Shown here piece after piece: positions 51,501 to 59,578 of a stretch of 64,000 nt of DNA (position 1 is its first letter; each line of letters begins with the position of its first letter). The notes under the pieces are model-generated. The model was not told the DNA's origin, did not search any database, and was given only the letters and a program-made list of their open reading frames with translations. Source of the stretch: Chitinophaga varians (GTDB taxonomy: Bacteria; Bacteroidota; Bacteroidia; Chitinophagales; Chitinophagaceae); contig NZ_JABAIA010000001.1 of assembly GCF_012641275.1 (NCBI RefSeq), positions 62,001 through 126,000 on the forward strand, given 5' to 3'. The translations under genes were made by a program, and so were the position numbers.

Positions 51501-51823
51501 ACGCGCTTGACCGGTGGACGGCAGCAGGAAACAATGCCGGCGTACCCAAAGCCACAGTAGGCTCCGGCGCCGCCAACTTCCGCAGCTACGCCATCTCTAC
51601 CGAACAGTGGGGCGATGCTTCGTTTATCCGGTTGAAAAACCTCTCCCTGCGTTATGACCTTTCCAAATATGTACAAAAATGGAAACTGGCCGGCGCCAGC
51701 GTTTATGGCCTCGCACAGAACCTGTTCACCATTACCGGATATGAAGGTTATGATCCTGAAACACAAGGCAGAATGATGCCTCCGTTGAAAACATATACCA
51801 TAGGATTACAATTGTCACTCTGA
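48560..51823 (+). CDS. SusC-type TonB receptor with STN domain, system C
   Basis: The 1087-residue product has a signal region (TMRLTVMLLIAATLKVSAGA), STN (VSLSARNISMENVFTAVKKQ, about 46-95), CarboxypepD-like domain (GTVKDAAGVSLPGVTVKVKG), plug (NETVVIAYGTTSKRFNTGSV, ATSIYGSRGANGVVLITT) and a long barrel ending YTIGLQLSL. STN and the upstream FecR fit a transducing receptor. No glycan-degrading gene is next to it; the following SusD and TlpA-like genes suggest uptake of something other than a simple polysaccharide, perhaps a peptide or metal complex. Confidence 0.93.
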   Translation: MQLNLYAKTLSIPGSLPTKIALTMRLTVMLLIAATLKVSAGASAQTVSLSARNISMENVFTAVKKQTGYLFFYDRTLLRSTRPVSIQAQQQPLQDFLTEVFKDQPLDYTIKDKTVFIKRRDLPVNAPAVQAPVTGTVKDAAGVSLPGVTVKVKGTSTGTITDADGKFSIKAHAGDVLVITYVGFEPKEITVGNSSTIPVELQPAVNALNETVVIAYGTTSKRFNTGSVSSVKAGDIAANPVMDPLSALQANVPGLLVTSSNGLPGSAFNISIRGQNSVLQANQPLFIIDGVPFITDPLNEFTSANGNQSPLASINPADIERIDVLKDADATSIYGSRGANGVVLITTKRGKAGKTKTEFNVYTGASKVVNMVDMLSTPQYVQMRKEAFKNDNKTYDAETAPDLTIWDQQKTTDWQKLMIGNTGHLTEAQGSVSGGNTQTQFRLGGTFRKETTVMPNNLGFTKGAGSFSIDHSNKDGRFHIGAVANYSTLRDNSIAASLAGFTDMIPNYPVYDSTGNYYWRPDGLNPMAFLLRSSDTRTNNLVAQTDIRYTLLPGLNLKANVGYTRSDMQQTQLVPLKSNNPNTTTTSMANYGNTQANTYIIEPQIDYTTHIGKGDLQVLVGGSWQEALRKGNWVVGEGYSSDAMLENMNAAAKLTSKSNTYALYRYNAVFGKVNYNWDEKYLVNATFRRDGSTRFGPGNRFGNFGAVGAAWIFSKESFMPKGSVLSFGKLRASIGTSGNDNIGDYKYLDSWTSTSFPYDGITGLTPSRLANPNYRWELSHKKEAALELGFFNDRLLINTNYYHNVSENQLLDYKLSPQTGFPSVTRNFPAKVLNSGWEFEVNTINIQQKDFTWRTSFNMSINKNELKEFPNIEASSYKDLMVIGKPLTIQKGFQFAGIDPQTGLALFQSAKGGTTTTPSEPDDFVILGNKLPKFFGGLQNSFSYKGISLQFLFQFVKQEGTSFNYGYGIPYIGSASNQSLYALDRWTAAGNNAGVPKATVGSGAANFRSYAISTEQWGDASFIRLKNLSLRYDLSKYVQKWKLAGASVYGLAQNLFTITGYEGYDPETQGRMMPPLKTYTIGLQLSL

Positions 51824-51837
51824 TAAAATAAACTGAC

Positions 51838-53226
51838 ATGAAACGCATTTATATATATATCACCTTACTCGCCATCACCGCCACTATGGCTTGTAATAAG
51901 TATGTAGACACTCCCCTGCCGAAAAACGAGCTGGTGTCCGAACTGGTGTTCACTGACGATAAAACTGCTACTGCGGCGGTAACAGGCCTGTACACCGATA
52001 TGAACGGCTTCAATTATCAGTTTGCCAATGTGCTGCTCAGCTTTTTATCAGCCATGCAGGCCGATGAAATGTATTATTTCTCAGCATTCGAGAACTACGA
52101 CGTTTTTAAGGACAACAGACTGGTGCCCAGCAGCCAGTATGTAAAGAGCATGTTTGCCGACCAGTATGGTTTTATTTATCATACTAACGCCTGCCTGGAA
52201 GGATTACAGAAAGCCACCGCCCTCTCTCCCAATATTAAAAACCAATTGTTGGGCGAGTCTTACTTTATGCGTGCCTTCTTCTATTTTCACCTGGTCAATA
52301 TGTATGGTGATGTACCGTTGATCACCACTACCAACTACGAAGAGAACGGCCTCAAACCACGTGCAACAAGGGCCGCCGTTTATGATAACATCATCAAAGA
52401 CCTGACTGATGCCGTGTCCCTGATGGGCAACGATTATCCGACAGGCACACGGGTACGCCCCAATAAAGCTGCCGCCAACGCCCTGCTGGCAAGGGTATAT
52501 CTGTACAACCAACAATGGGCCCTGGCAGAAGCTACCGCGGGCCAGGTGATAGCAGACAACAAATATTCCCTGCTGACAGACCTGAACAAAGTATTTCTCG
52601 CCAACAGCGGAGAAGCTATTTTTCAGTTGCAACCTGTGAACGTGGCAAGTGGCCGCAATACCTGGGAAGGCTTCACCGCCGCTCCCGCCAATGCCACAGC
52701 CACCGCGGTGTTCCGGCTGGACACCTTAAATTTTATCCGCCGCTTCGAACCCAACGATCAACGACTGGCCAACTGGACCGGCTTCCGCAAAACGTCTACC
52801 GGCGCTACCTACTATTTTCCCTATAAGTATAAAATCAGAGTAGGCACCCTGGGCGTAGTGACCGAATACTCCATGGTGATGCGCCTCGCCGAACAATACC
52901 TCATCCGCGCCGAAGCCCGCATCCAGCAAGGGAAACTGGACGAAGGCCGCGCCGACCTGAACGCCATCCGTGTTCGTGCAGGCATTCCCGTATTGTCCAA
53001 TACGCTCAGCAAAGACGACCTGCTGAAAGCCGTGGCCAAAGAAAGACACCTGGAACTGTTCACCGAATGGGGCCACCGCTGGTTTGACCTGAAACGGACC
53101 AAACAATCTTCCGTTGTGCTGAAACCCATTAAAGGCGCCAACTGGCAGGATACAGACACCCTGTATCCCATCCCTGTAGACGCCACCAGCACCAATCCCA
53201 ACCTCACTCAAAACCCGGGATACTAA
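51838..53226 (+). CDS. SusD/RagB-type lipoprotein of system C
   Basis: The 462-residue lipoprotein has its lipobox at Cys19 (TATMAC, then NKYVDTPLP). It is on the short side for SusD. Helix pairs include ESYFMRAFFYFHLVNMYGDV and ARVYLYNQQWALAEATAGQV, with the C-terminal KERHLELFTEWGHRWFDLKR block and LTQNPGY end. It is 14 bases after susC, and its stop overlaps the next start by one base. Confidence 0.92.
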   Translation: MKRIYIYITLLAITATMACNKYVDTPLPKNELVSELVFTDDKTATAAVTGLYTDMNGFNYQFANVLLSFLSAMQADEMYYFSAFENYDVFKDNRLVPSSQYVKSMFADQYGFIYHTNACLEGLQKATALSPNIKNQLLGESYFMRAFFYFHLVNMYGDVPLITTTNYEENGLKPRATRAAVYDNIIKDLTDAVSLMGNDYPTGTRVRPNKAAANALLARVYLYNQQWALAEATAGQVIADNKYSLLTDLNKVFLANSGEAIFQLQPVNVASGRNTWEGFTAAPANATATAVFRLDTLNFIRRFEPNDQRLANWTGFRKTSTGATYYFPYKYKIRVGTLGVVTEYSMVMRLAEQYLIRAEARIQQGKLDEGRADLNAIRVRAGIPVLSNTLSKDDLLKAVAKERHLELFTEWGHRWFDLKRTKQSSVVLKPIKGANWQDTDTLYPIPVDATSTNPNLTQNPGY

Positions 53227-55040
53227 TGATGCGTATTTTTTCATTTGCCATATTGTTCCTGCTGTTGATGACCGGCGCTGCTAACAGCGCCCGGTCACAG
53301 CAACGGGTCGCCATCGCGCCGCAATACCCGCAGCGCGGTGATGTTGTCACGGTCACATACGACCCACAGTCACCGACAGCTGTTATCCCTGACAGCGTAT
53401 CCGGTGTCACGCTGGTATTCTCCTACTCTAATTTTTATGATGTAGCCACCAGAATACCCATGCACCGACAGGGCCACAAGTGGACGACCTCCTTCCGCCT
53501 GGCAGGTTTTGCCACCTATGCTACCTTTTACCTGGAAAGCGGTGAGCTCATCGACAAGCCCGCAGCAGATAGCCACTACGCAGTCACCGTATACGCCGGC
53601 CATCAGCCGGTGGAAAACGGGCTGCTGTACAAAGCCTATAGTCTGTCTGCACAGAAAGGCAAGTCACCCGGGCTCGCCGCCGCACAGGCCTCCCTGTATC
53701 AACAGGAGCTGGACCTGTACCCCGGTAACTACGAAGCGAAAGTACGCCTGCTGCAATACAACATGCAGCACGCCCCTGATGCCAAAACCAGGGAAATATT
53801 CCGCCAGCAGGCATTACAGGTGATCGCACAAAAATTTAACAACGCCCCCTCCAACCCCGGTAACCTCAACAAGGTGACCATGGGCTATCTCATTATCGGT
53901 GAAAACACCCGGGTAGACTCCATCCGCCAGGTAGTGATGAAACGCTTCCCCGGCAGCGAACCCGGCATAGAACAACTGGCCTCCAATATCCGCAAAGAGA
54001 AAGATACCGCCACCCGGATAAAACTGCTGGAACAGGCCCTGCAAAAAGAAACACCGCAAAACGCCAACGCCTATACGGGCATTCATGAACAACTGTTCCA
54101 ACTGTATGCCGCACAACGACAGACCGAAAAAACGTTGTACCATGCCCGTAAGGTAGCCAGTCAACGCCGCAATCCCTGGACAGCACAAACGCTGAAAGAA
54201 CTGGCCACCACGCTGCAAAGCAACCGGCTGGCGCCCGATACCGCCCGTTACTATGCAAAGCTGGCGCTGGCACAGGCCGACAGTTTTCCGGCCGGCATCA
54301 TCCGGTACTTCCCGGAAACAGGCTACATCTACCCGTTTGTCGATGACAGCACCCGCCAGGCCGTAACCCGGAAGGCACAAGCCAATCTCCTTTCCCTGCA
54401 GGGCTTAATAGACCTCCAACAGGCACGCCTGCACGAAGGCGCACAGCTGACAGACAGCGCCCTGATCATCTCTCCGGACAATGAAACGCTCAACAACGCC
54501 ACGCTTTTCTACACCCAAACCGGCAACCAGGAAAAGCTGAAAACCGTGCAACAGCTGCGGGAGAAAATACTGCTCGATAAAGCACGGCGCCAGCTGATCA
54601 GCCGCCCGGCCCCTTCCCTGCAGGCTTTCGTGGACATGAAAGGCCAGCCGGTATCACCCGCCGCGCTGAAAGATAAAATTATACTGATTGATTTCTGGGC
54701 CACCTGGTGCGGCCCCTGTATGCAGGAAATGCCCTACCTGCAACAGTTGTACGAGGCTTACAAAGACAATCCCAAAGTGGTGTTTATGGTGGTCAACAGC
54801 GGCGCACGCAATACCCTCGCTGATGCACAGGGCTGGTACGGCCATAAAAAATATACCTTCCCGGTATATTACAACACCGATCCCGATGTGGGAGAGAAAT
54901 TCCGTTTCAATATTATCCCGGCTACCTACATCATAGATGCCAAAGGCAATATCCGTTTCAGCAACATCGGTTTTGAAGGTCCTGAAATTGCCGCTAAACT
55001 GAAGCTGCAACTGGAACTGGTGGAATCAGCCTCCTTCTGA
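53226..55040 (+). CDS. TlpA-like thioredoxin-fold protein with helical repeat region
   Basis: The 604-residue product has a signal peptide (MMRIFSFAILFLLLMTGAAN). A beta-rich N-terminal domain (about 25-130) is followed by TPR-like helices (about 145-440). The C-terminal TlpA/AhpC-type thioredoxin domain has WCGPC at 494-498 (IDFWATWCGPCMQEMPYL) and a cis-Pro site (NIIPATYIID). Such proteins often follow SusC/D pairs in Chitinophaga and are thought to reduce disulfides or cytochrome precursors in the periplasm; the role here is not known. It is translationally coupled to susD and overlaps the convergent gene by 15 bases. Confidence 0.85.
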   Translation: MMRIFSFAILFLLLMTGAANSARSQQRVAIAPQYPQRGDVVTVTYDPQSPTAVIPDSVSGVTLVFSYSNFYDVATRIPMHRQGHKWTTSFRLAGFATYATFYLESGELIDKPAADSHYAVTVYAGHQPVENGLLYKAYSLSAQKGKSPGLAAAQASLYQQELDLYPGNYEAKVRLLQYNMQHAPDAKTREIFRQQALQVIAQKFNNAPSNPGNLNKVTMGYLIIGENTRVDSIRQVVMKRFPGSEPGIEQLASNIRKEKDTATRIKLLEQALQKETPQNANAYTGIHEQLFQLYAAQRQTEKTLYHARKVASQRRNPWTAQTLKELATTLQSNRLAPDTARYYAKLALAQADSFPAGIIRYFPETGYIYPFVDDSTRQAVTRKAQANLLSLQGLIDLQQARLHEGAQLTDSALIISPDNETLNNATLFYTQTGNQEKLKTVQQLREKILLDKARRQLISRPAPSLQAFVDMKGQPVSPAALKDKIILIDFWATWCGPCMQEMPYLQQLYEAYKDNPKVVFMVVNSGARNTLADAQGWYGHKKYTFPVYYNTDPDVGEKFRFNIIPATYIIDAKGNIRFSNIGFEGPEIAAKLKLQLELVESASF

Positions 55041-55763
55041 TTCCAATATGCCGGCAATAGCTTTGATCAGTCCCTTGTCTGTTACCCCATTCATTTTCCA
55101 GCCGCTTTTCATCTTCCGGATAATACCCTTGCTTTCCTCGTTCAGGTAGATGTCCCACTCCACACAATCCCCTTCCTTACAGGTTTCCATCACCGGGATG
55201 GCCTCTCCTTCATAGTCAGTGCCCTTATAGGAAAATTCCAGTCTTGTGGAAGCGGCTTTCAGCTGGGTGATCATATCTTGCAGAAAACTGATCATGCGTT
55301 TACGCTGGTTGGCGAGAGAAGCGCTCCACTTATTTTTGGAAGCGCGCTTATGAGCTAACTTGAATTTAAAACCGGACATTTTTGTCGTATAGTCGTCGGC
55401 GTTAATTTTGTCTACTTGCTGGTTGGCGACGATGTACCAGTGATAACCAGTCCCCACCGGTACCCCGGACCCTTCCGGGGCATGGCCGGCGCGGCGTTTG
55501 ACAACATCGTAGGAGATTTCCCATAAATCGGGCGTGATCTTGGTTTCACGCCATACTCCGGCATCGTAGTTCCATTTATGGCTCCGGCCGATTTTCATGC
55601 CGGTATATTGCTGTCCTTCAAACTGTTTCCATGCGTTGTAACTGCCGGCAACAGGCACTTTCTTTTTCGCGGCCGCCTTTTTCGCGGCCGGTTTTTTCTT
55701 TATCGCAGTGGGTTTGACGGCCTTTTTACGGGAAGGCGCTGTAACCGTTCTGGTTGCTGCCAT
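55026..55763 (-). CDS. Hypothetical protein with a histone-H1-like basic tail
   Basis: No family is recognised. The 245-residue protein starts with about 38 residues made mainly of Ala, Lys, Pro and Thr (MAATRTVTAPSRKKAVKPTA, then KKKPAAKKAAAKKK). This is like the tails of histone H1 or bacterial Hc1 proteins. The remaining part is mixed, with conserved-looking blocks such as ITPDLWEISYDVVKRRAGH and KWSASLANQRKRMISFLQDM. The tail could bind nucleic acid or polyphosphate, but the folded part gives no clear role. It has no signal peptide. A 7-base repeat array lies directly upstream. Confidence 0.6.
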   Translation of the reverse strand: MAATRTVTAPSRKKAVKPTAIKKKPAAKKAAAKKKVPVAGSYNAWKQFEGQQYTGMKIGRSHKWNYDAGVWRETKITPDLWEISYDVVKRRAGHAPEGSGVPVGTGYHWYIVANQQVDKINADDYTTKMSGFKFKLAHKRASKNKWSASLANQRKRMISFLQDMITQLKAASTRLEFSYKGTDYEGEAIPVMETCKEGDCVEWDIYLNEESKGIIRKMKSGWKMNGVTDKGLIKAIAGILESEGG

Positions 55764-55801
55764 CGTACTGGGTTTAACAAGACGGCATCAATAATTAATC
55801 C

Positions 55802-55925
55802 AATTACGAATTGCGAATTACGAATTACGAATTGAGAGTCCGCTTTTGGAAAGGTTGTTAAATAACCGCTCTGTAAGTAAGCCCCAAATTCGTAATTCGT
55901 AATTCGTAATTCGTAATTCGTAATT
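55802..55925. repeat. Inverted arrays of a 7-base repeat, locus 2
   Basis: Four units (AATTACG, AATTGCG, AATTACG, AATTACG) plus AATT fill 55802-55833. Five CGTAATT units fill 55891-55925. The design, four units then a 57-base spacer then five inverted units, is the same as at 44741-44854. It lies between two minus-strand genes and abuts the stop codon of the DUF3037 gene. Confidence 0.85.
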
Positions 55926-55926
55926 A

Positions 55927-56313
55927 TTATAACAGCACCAGTTGTTCATACAGGCGCTGTAACGTAGCGGCCGCATCTGTGCACAAGCCGCCATGGGTCC
56001 TTGACGTTTGCACAATAGTGCTACGGGTGGCAGTCAGCCAGCGGAAACGGGAGGCCAGGTCCAGCATACCGATAGGGCCGCCCTGCGGGCCGCCGGCACA
56101 TATTTTTTCGATGGCGCACAGATATCCCGCCAGTTCGGCAATGTCAATAGCCGGACATAAGGCACGCAGCCTGGATTCATCCAGCGTATAACGCATCTGC
56201 AGGAATTTCTGTTTTTTACAGTAGAGCATGACACCTACATTGAGAAACTCTTCCCGCTCTACCCGTGGCACTACGCGTATAACGGCGTACTCATATAAGT
56301 GTTGATCTTGCAT
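55927..56313 (-). CDS. DUF3037 protein
   Basis: The 128-residue protein opens YEYAVIRVVPRVEREEFLNV and continues GVMLYCKKQKFL, the typical DUF3037 signature (a strand with RVVPRVEREEF and then GV-x-LYC). The family has no known activity. The start overlaps the end of the HipA-like kinase gene by 23 bases, so the two are translated together. In many genomes the two families occur side by side, which suggests they act as one unit. Confidence 0.82.
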   Translation of the reverse strand: MQDQHLYEYAVIRVVPRVEREEFLNVGVMLYCKKQKFLQMRYTLDESRLRALCPAIDIAELAGYLCAIEKICAGGPQGGPIGMLDLASRFRWLTATRSTIVQTSRTHGGLCTDAAATLQRLYEQLVLL

Positions 56314-57106
56314 ATACTGCTTCTTTTACAAAAATTTCGGAAGAGGCTACCCTCCTGGTTAAAAACTGTGCATATACTTCGCGTCTTTCCGCTGCGGAAA
56401 CACCTTCCTGACCGGTCAGCCACTCTTCCGGCACCAGGTCTACAATGGTACGGATACGCTCCGGTGTAAGAATGGCCCGGAAAGCGCTGTCCACCTCGGC
56501 GATCCGGGTGGCCTGTGGCAGCAACACATGGTCTTTCACTTTAGCGAAAGGCCGGGTGGCCTGCTCTTCCCAGTTGTCCCAGGAATGATGGAAATACAGC
56601 GAAGCGCCGTGGTCTATCAGCCACAGTTCCCGGTTCCACATCAGCATATTGGTATTGCGGACGGTGCGGTCCACATTGGTGAGCAGACAGTCGAGCCATA
56701 CTATTTTAGAGGCGAGGGTTTCGTCGATGGTAGTCACCACCGGATCGAAAGTAATAGCGCCGGAGAGGTAGTGCAGCGCAAGGTTCAGTCCTACGCTGGA
56801 CTTTAACAGGTCCTGTATTTCCTCGTCACCTTCGTTGCGGCCATAGTCCTGGTCCAGCGAGGCAAATACGATTTCCGGCACTTTAAGGCCCAGCGCCCGG
56901 GCCACTTCCCCGCCTATCAGCTCTGCGATGAGTGCTTTTACGCCCTGACCGGCGCCTCTGAACTTCAGCACATACAGGAAACCGTCATCGGCTTCTGTAA
57001 GTGCAGGCAGGGAACCGCCTTCCCGCAGAGGGGTCACGTAGCGGGTTACCTGTACGGTCCTGAGTGAATATTGATGATTGTTTATACCTGACATAACTGT
57101 TTCCAT
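56291..57106 (-). CDS. HipA-like kinase domain protein
   Basis: The ATG at 57106 gives METVMSGINNHQYSLRTVQV (271 residues); a TTG at 57127 adds seven. A TAATTTG-like box at 57132-57126 supports the ATG. Kinase-like motifs are present: DGFLYVLKFRGAGQG with a candidate ATP Lys, DCLLTNVDRTVRNTNML like the catalytic loop D/N pair, and LWLIDHG in place of DFG. It is like the compact HipA-like family linked to DUF3037, and not the full HipA toxin with an N-terminal subdomain. Substrate is unknown. It may be a toxin, a regulator or a phosphotransferase for small molecules. Confidence 0.75.
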   Translation of the reverse strand: METVMSGINNHQYSLRTVQVTRYVTPLREGGSLPALTEADDGFLYVLKFRGAGQGVKALIAELIGGEVARALGLKVPEIVFASLDQDYGRNEGDEEIQDLLKSSVGLNLALHYLSGAITFDPVVTTIDETLASKIVWLDCLLTNVDRTVRNTNMLMWNRELWLIDHGASLYFHHSWDNWEEQATRPFAKVKDHVLLPQATRIAEVDSAFRAILTPERIRTIVDLVPEEWLTGQEGVSAAERREVYAQFLTRRVASSEIFVKEAVYARSTLI

Positions 57107-57167
57107 CCTGTTGTAAGGACGGCCCAAATTAGCTCATTTTTTTCAGAATCAGGTATGGTGCGGCATT

Positions 57168-58169
57168 TCAGGGCGTGGGACCAACAAATATATGCTGCCA
57201 GTCGTTCTTCATGCTGATAACTCCCCAACCATAGCGGTGCGCATTGTTCAACGATTCGTTGTCATCTTCTTCATAGGCAAATTCCCTTTCTATATCATCA
57301 TGATGCACCAGCAGTTGCAGGGACGGGTATTTGTTGCCCTGGCAGAAACGGAGCATGCTGACATCCCCACCGCCGCCCACATTGCCGCAGGCCAGGATAG
57401 GGCGTTTGCCGATGTAATACTGTATATTGACCGGCTTTTCCTTTTTATCGTTTAATGGATTGAGGCCTTTCAGCCGCATGATGTCATTCACACCGGCACT
57501 GTCCACATAGGTGTAATGAAACGTGGTGCCGATCACCTGCTCCGGCGGGATACCATAATATTTTTGGGAGATGGCCCGGATAAACTCTACCGTTCCTCCG
57601 GAACAGATATAGACCTTAAACTGGTTATCGCGCAGGTAGTTCAGCAGCTCCAGTTGCGGCTGATACACCAGTTGCGCTACCGGCACGCCTAATACGGGGT
57701 GTTTTACCACAGCGAAGAATTTCACCACGGCATCGTGGAAATCGGTTTCCGTCATGCCTGTATGTGTAAGGTCCATCAGGTCCAGCAGCCCTTTACGGCC
57801 AATGGTCTTAAAATACGCCCTGTTTTTCTCGAGCACGGCTTTATAGGGTTGTTTGTTGCGCAGCGCCGGAGTTTGTTTTATCAGCTGGATAATGCGGTAT
57901 ACTACGAACTGTTCCTGTATGACCGGTTTTTCCGCCCAGAGGGTGCCGTCATTGTCGAAAGTGGCAATACGGTCTTCCGGCGGGACATATTGAGTAGATT
58001 GTTCATTGGTGATGGTTGATACAAACCGGATAATGGATTGTTTTACCGCGCCGCTGTTCCAGGAAGGCAGCGGGTCTCCTTGTGCCTGGGCCCTGAGGGG
58101 CAGCAGTTGGATGACTATGATCAGCAGCCAGCTGCTGTCCCTGATGAGAATTCTGAATAAAGCGCTCAT
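57168..58169 (-). CDS. Secreted HAD-superfamily phosphatase
   Basis: The 333-residue protein has a signal peptide (LLIIVIQLLPLRAQAQ). HAD motif I is FDNDGTLW with Asp72 and Asp74. Motif II is the Ser in VYICSGGT near 205. A late Gly/Asp loop (CGNVGGGGDVSML) replaces the usual GDxxxD. Similar proteins are annotated haloacid dehalogenase-like hydrolases of the phosphoserine-phosphatase type. It would act outside the cytoplasm, perhaps on phosphorylated choline or ethanolamine. Its ATG overlaps the TGA of the PepSY gene (ATGA). Confidence 0.8.
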   Translation of the reverse strand: MSALFRILIRDSSWLLIIVIQLLPLRAQAQGDPLPSWNSGAVKQSIIRFVSTITNEQSTQYVPPEDRIATFDNDGTLWAEKPVIQEQFVVYRIIQLIKQTPALRNKQPYKAVLEKNRAYFKTIGRKGLLDLMDLTHTGMTETDFHDAVVKFFAVVKHPVLGVPVAQLVYQPQLELLNYLRDNQFKVYICSGGTVEFIRAISQKYYGIPPEQVIGTTFHYTYVDSAGVNDIMRLKGLNPLNDKKEKPVNIQYYIGKRPILACGNVGGGGDVSMLRFCQGNKYPSLQLLVHHDDIEREFAYEEDDNESLNNAHRYGWGVISMKNDWQHIFVGPTP

Positions 58170-58711
58170 TTTCTTTCTTTAACGAATTTGCCGTCTTTAT
58201 CGAAAAAGAGGCGTCTGAAATCATTGTCTTTTACCACCATCACTTCCCATTCCGCTTTTATTTTTTTGGGGGAGATCAACTGGTGGACTTTATCTTTTAC
58301 CACCTTGTAGCCGGGATAGTGATCGGCCAGGTACATGCCGATGCTTTCCGGCAGTTTCGCGTCTATCGCTCTTTCCCGGGCCCTGATCAGGTGCCCGCTG
58401 CGATCATACAACGCTTCAATGTCCAGCTTGTCGCCGGTCATGCTGAGGGTGTAATATTCGTCCTGGAGACTGGGTTTATTCTCCTCGTCCACCTGCCAGT
58501 CCCGCTTATATAACCCTGTCGGTATCTTCATGATCTGGTTCAGACTGACATTAGGAAAACGTTTCTGGAAATCTGCCAGTATTTCCGGGGGCAGGTTCTC
58601 CTTTTTCACCCTTTCCGCTTTCAGGATGGTCTCTTCGTCCTGTGCCGCCACATATAGTGCAGGAAGTGCAAACAGCAGCAAAAGGAGCCGGAATGCCTTC
58701 AGTGTCTTCAT
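58166..58711 (-). CDS. PepSY-like secreted protein
   Basis: The 181-residue protein has a signal peptide (MKTLKAFRLLLLLFALPALY) and two PepSY-like halves. The first is about residues 35-105 (LPPEILADFQKRFPNVSLNQ, then YTLSMTGDKLDIEALYDRSG). The second is about 118-180 (LADHYPGYKVVKDKV, LFFDKDGKFVKE). This is the Bacteroidota PepSY-like/beta-lactamase-inhibitor-like family, of unknown ligand. It is translationally coupled to the HAD gene. Confidence 0.78.
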   Translation of the reverse strand: MKTLKAFRLLLLLFALPALYVAAQDEETILKAERVKKENLPPEILADFQKRFPNVSLNQIMKIPTGLYKRDWQVDEENKPSLQDEYYTLSMTGDKLDIEALYDRSGHLIRARERAIDAKLPESIGMYLADHYPGYKVVKDKVHQLISPKKIKAEWEVMVVKDNDFRRLFFDKDGKFVKERK

Positions 58712-58856
58712 ACAAAATCATTTAAAATGTGATGAATACAGTGACTGTTTTAAGAACAGCCGGCAGTGGTAAATAGTTTAGCGGCCGCTTTTGGCCGGAA
58801 GGCCCCGATTCCGAATTGTTTCCTATATTTAGGCGGAAGAAAAAATCTGATACATA

Positions 58857-59426
58857 TTGTCAAGGTCATCTATCCCGGATGAAAGAGAGCAACTGACAGC
58901 GATAGCAGCAGGTAACGAGGCCGCCTACACGCGCATGTTTAACGCCTACAGCCAACAGGTGTTCAACGCTGCTATGCTATATCTGAAAGACCACACCGCC
59001 GCCAGCGAAGTAGTGCAGGAGATCTTTATGAGGGTATGGTTAAAACGGGAGATGCTGGACACTGTCGATGATTTTTCCGACTATCTGTTTATACTGACCC
59101 GTAACCATATCTATGACAGCTTTCGCAGGCAGCTGGTAAAAGAGAAGGCCATGGCCTATCTCGGGATGCAGGACCCGGGCTATGCCAATGATACGGACCA
59201 TGTGGTGCAGGAACACCAATACCAGCAAATACTGCATAACGCCATCGACTCGCTGCCGCCGGCGCGCAAAAAGATATATCTCGCCCGCAAACAGGGGCTG
59301 AGCAACGAAGAAATCTCCCATCAGCTTAATATCTCCGTACACACCGTTAAAAAACAATTACAACTGGCCCTGCGGTCTTTACGGTCTATTATCAAACAGC
59401 AGCTCAATCATTTCTGGATTTTTTGA
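58857..59426 (+). CDS. ECF sigma factor of system D
   Basis: The 189-residue protein starts at TTG (58857); an in-frame stop is 7 bases upstream, and the next ATG lies within region 2. Region 2 has NEAAYTRMFNAYSQQVFNAA and ASEVVQEIFMRVWLKREMLD. Region 4 has LPPARKKIYLARKQGLSNEE and ISVHTVKKQLQLALRSL. A near -7 box TATATTTA (58824-58831) gives a short leader that fits this start. It heads system D, with FecR 152 bases downstream across an AT-rich inverted repeat (GATTTTTTGATTT-like). Confidence 0.88.
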   Translation: MSRSSIPDEREQLTAIAAGNEAAYTRMFNAYSQQVFNAAMLYLKDHTAASEVVQEIFMRVWLKREMLDTVDDFSDYLFILTRNHIYDSFRRQLVKEKAMAYLGMQDPGYANDTDHVVQEHQYQQILHNAIDSLPPARKKIYLARKQGLSNEEISHQLNISVHTVKKQLQLALRSLRSIIKQQLNHFWIF

Positions 59427-59578
59427 TTTTCGGATTTTTTGATTTGGGGAAGTTGCTGCCAGGCATCCTCCAAATCCAGAATCGTAAATCAAAAAATTTA
59501 ATTTTTTTTTAACGATGGATACTCCTTTTGTTTCCATCGTTCGTCTTTATCCCTGTCACCATTTCTAAAGTCGCAATA

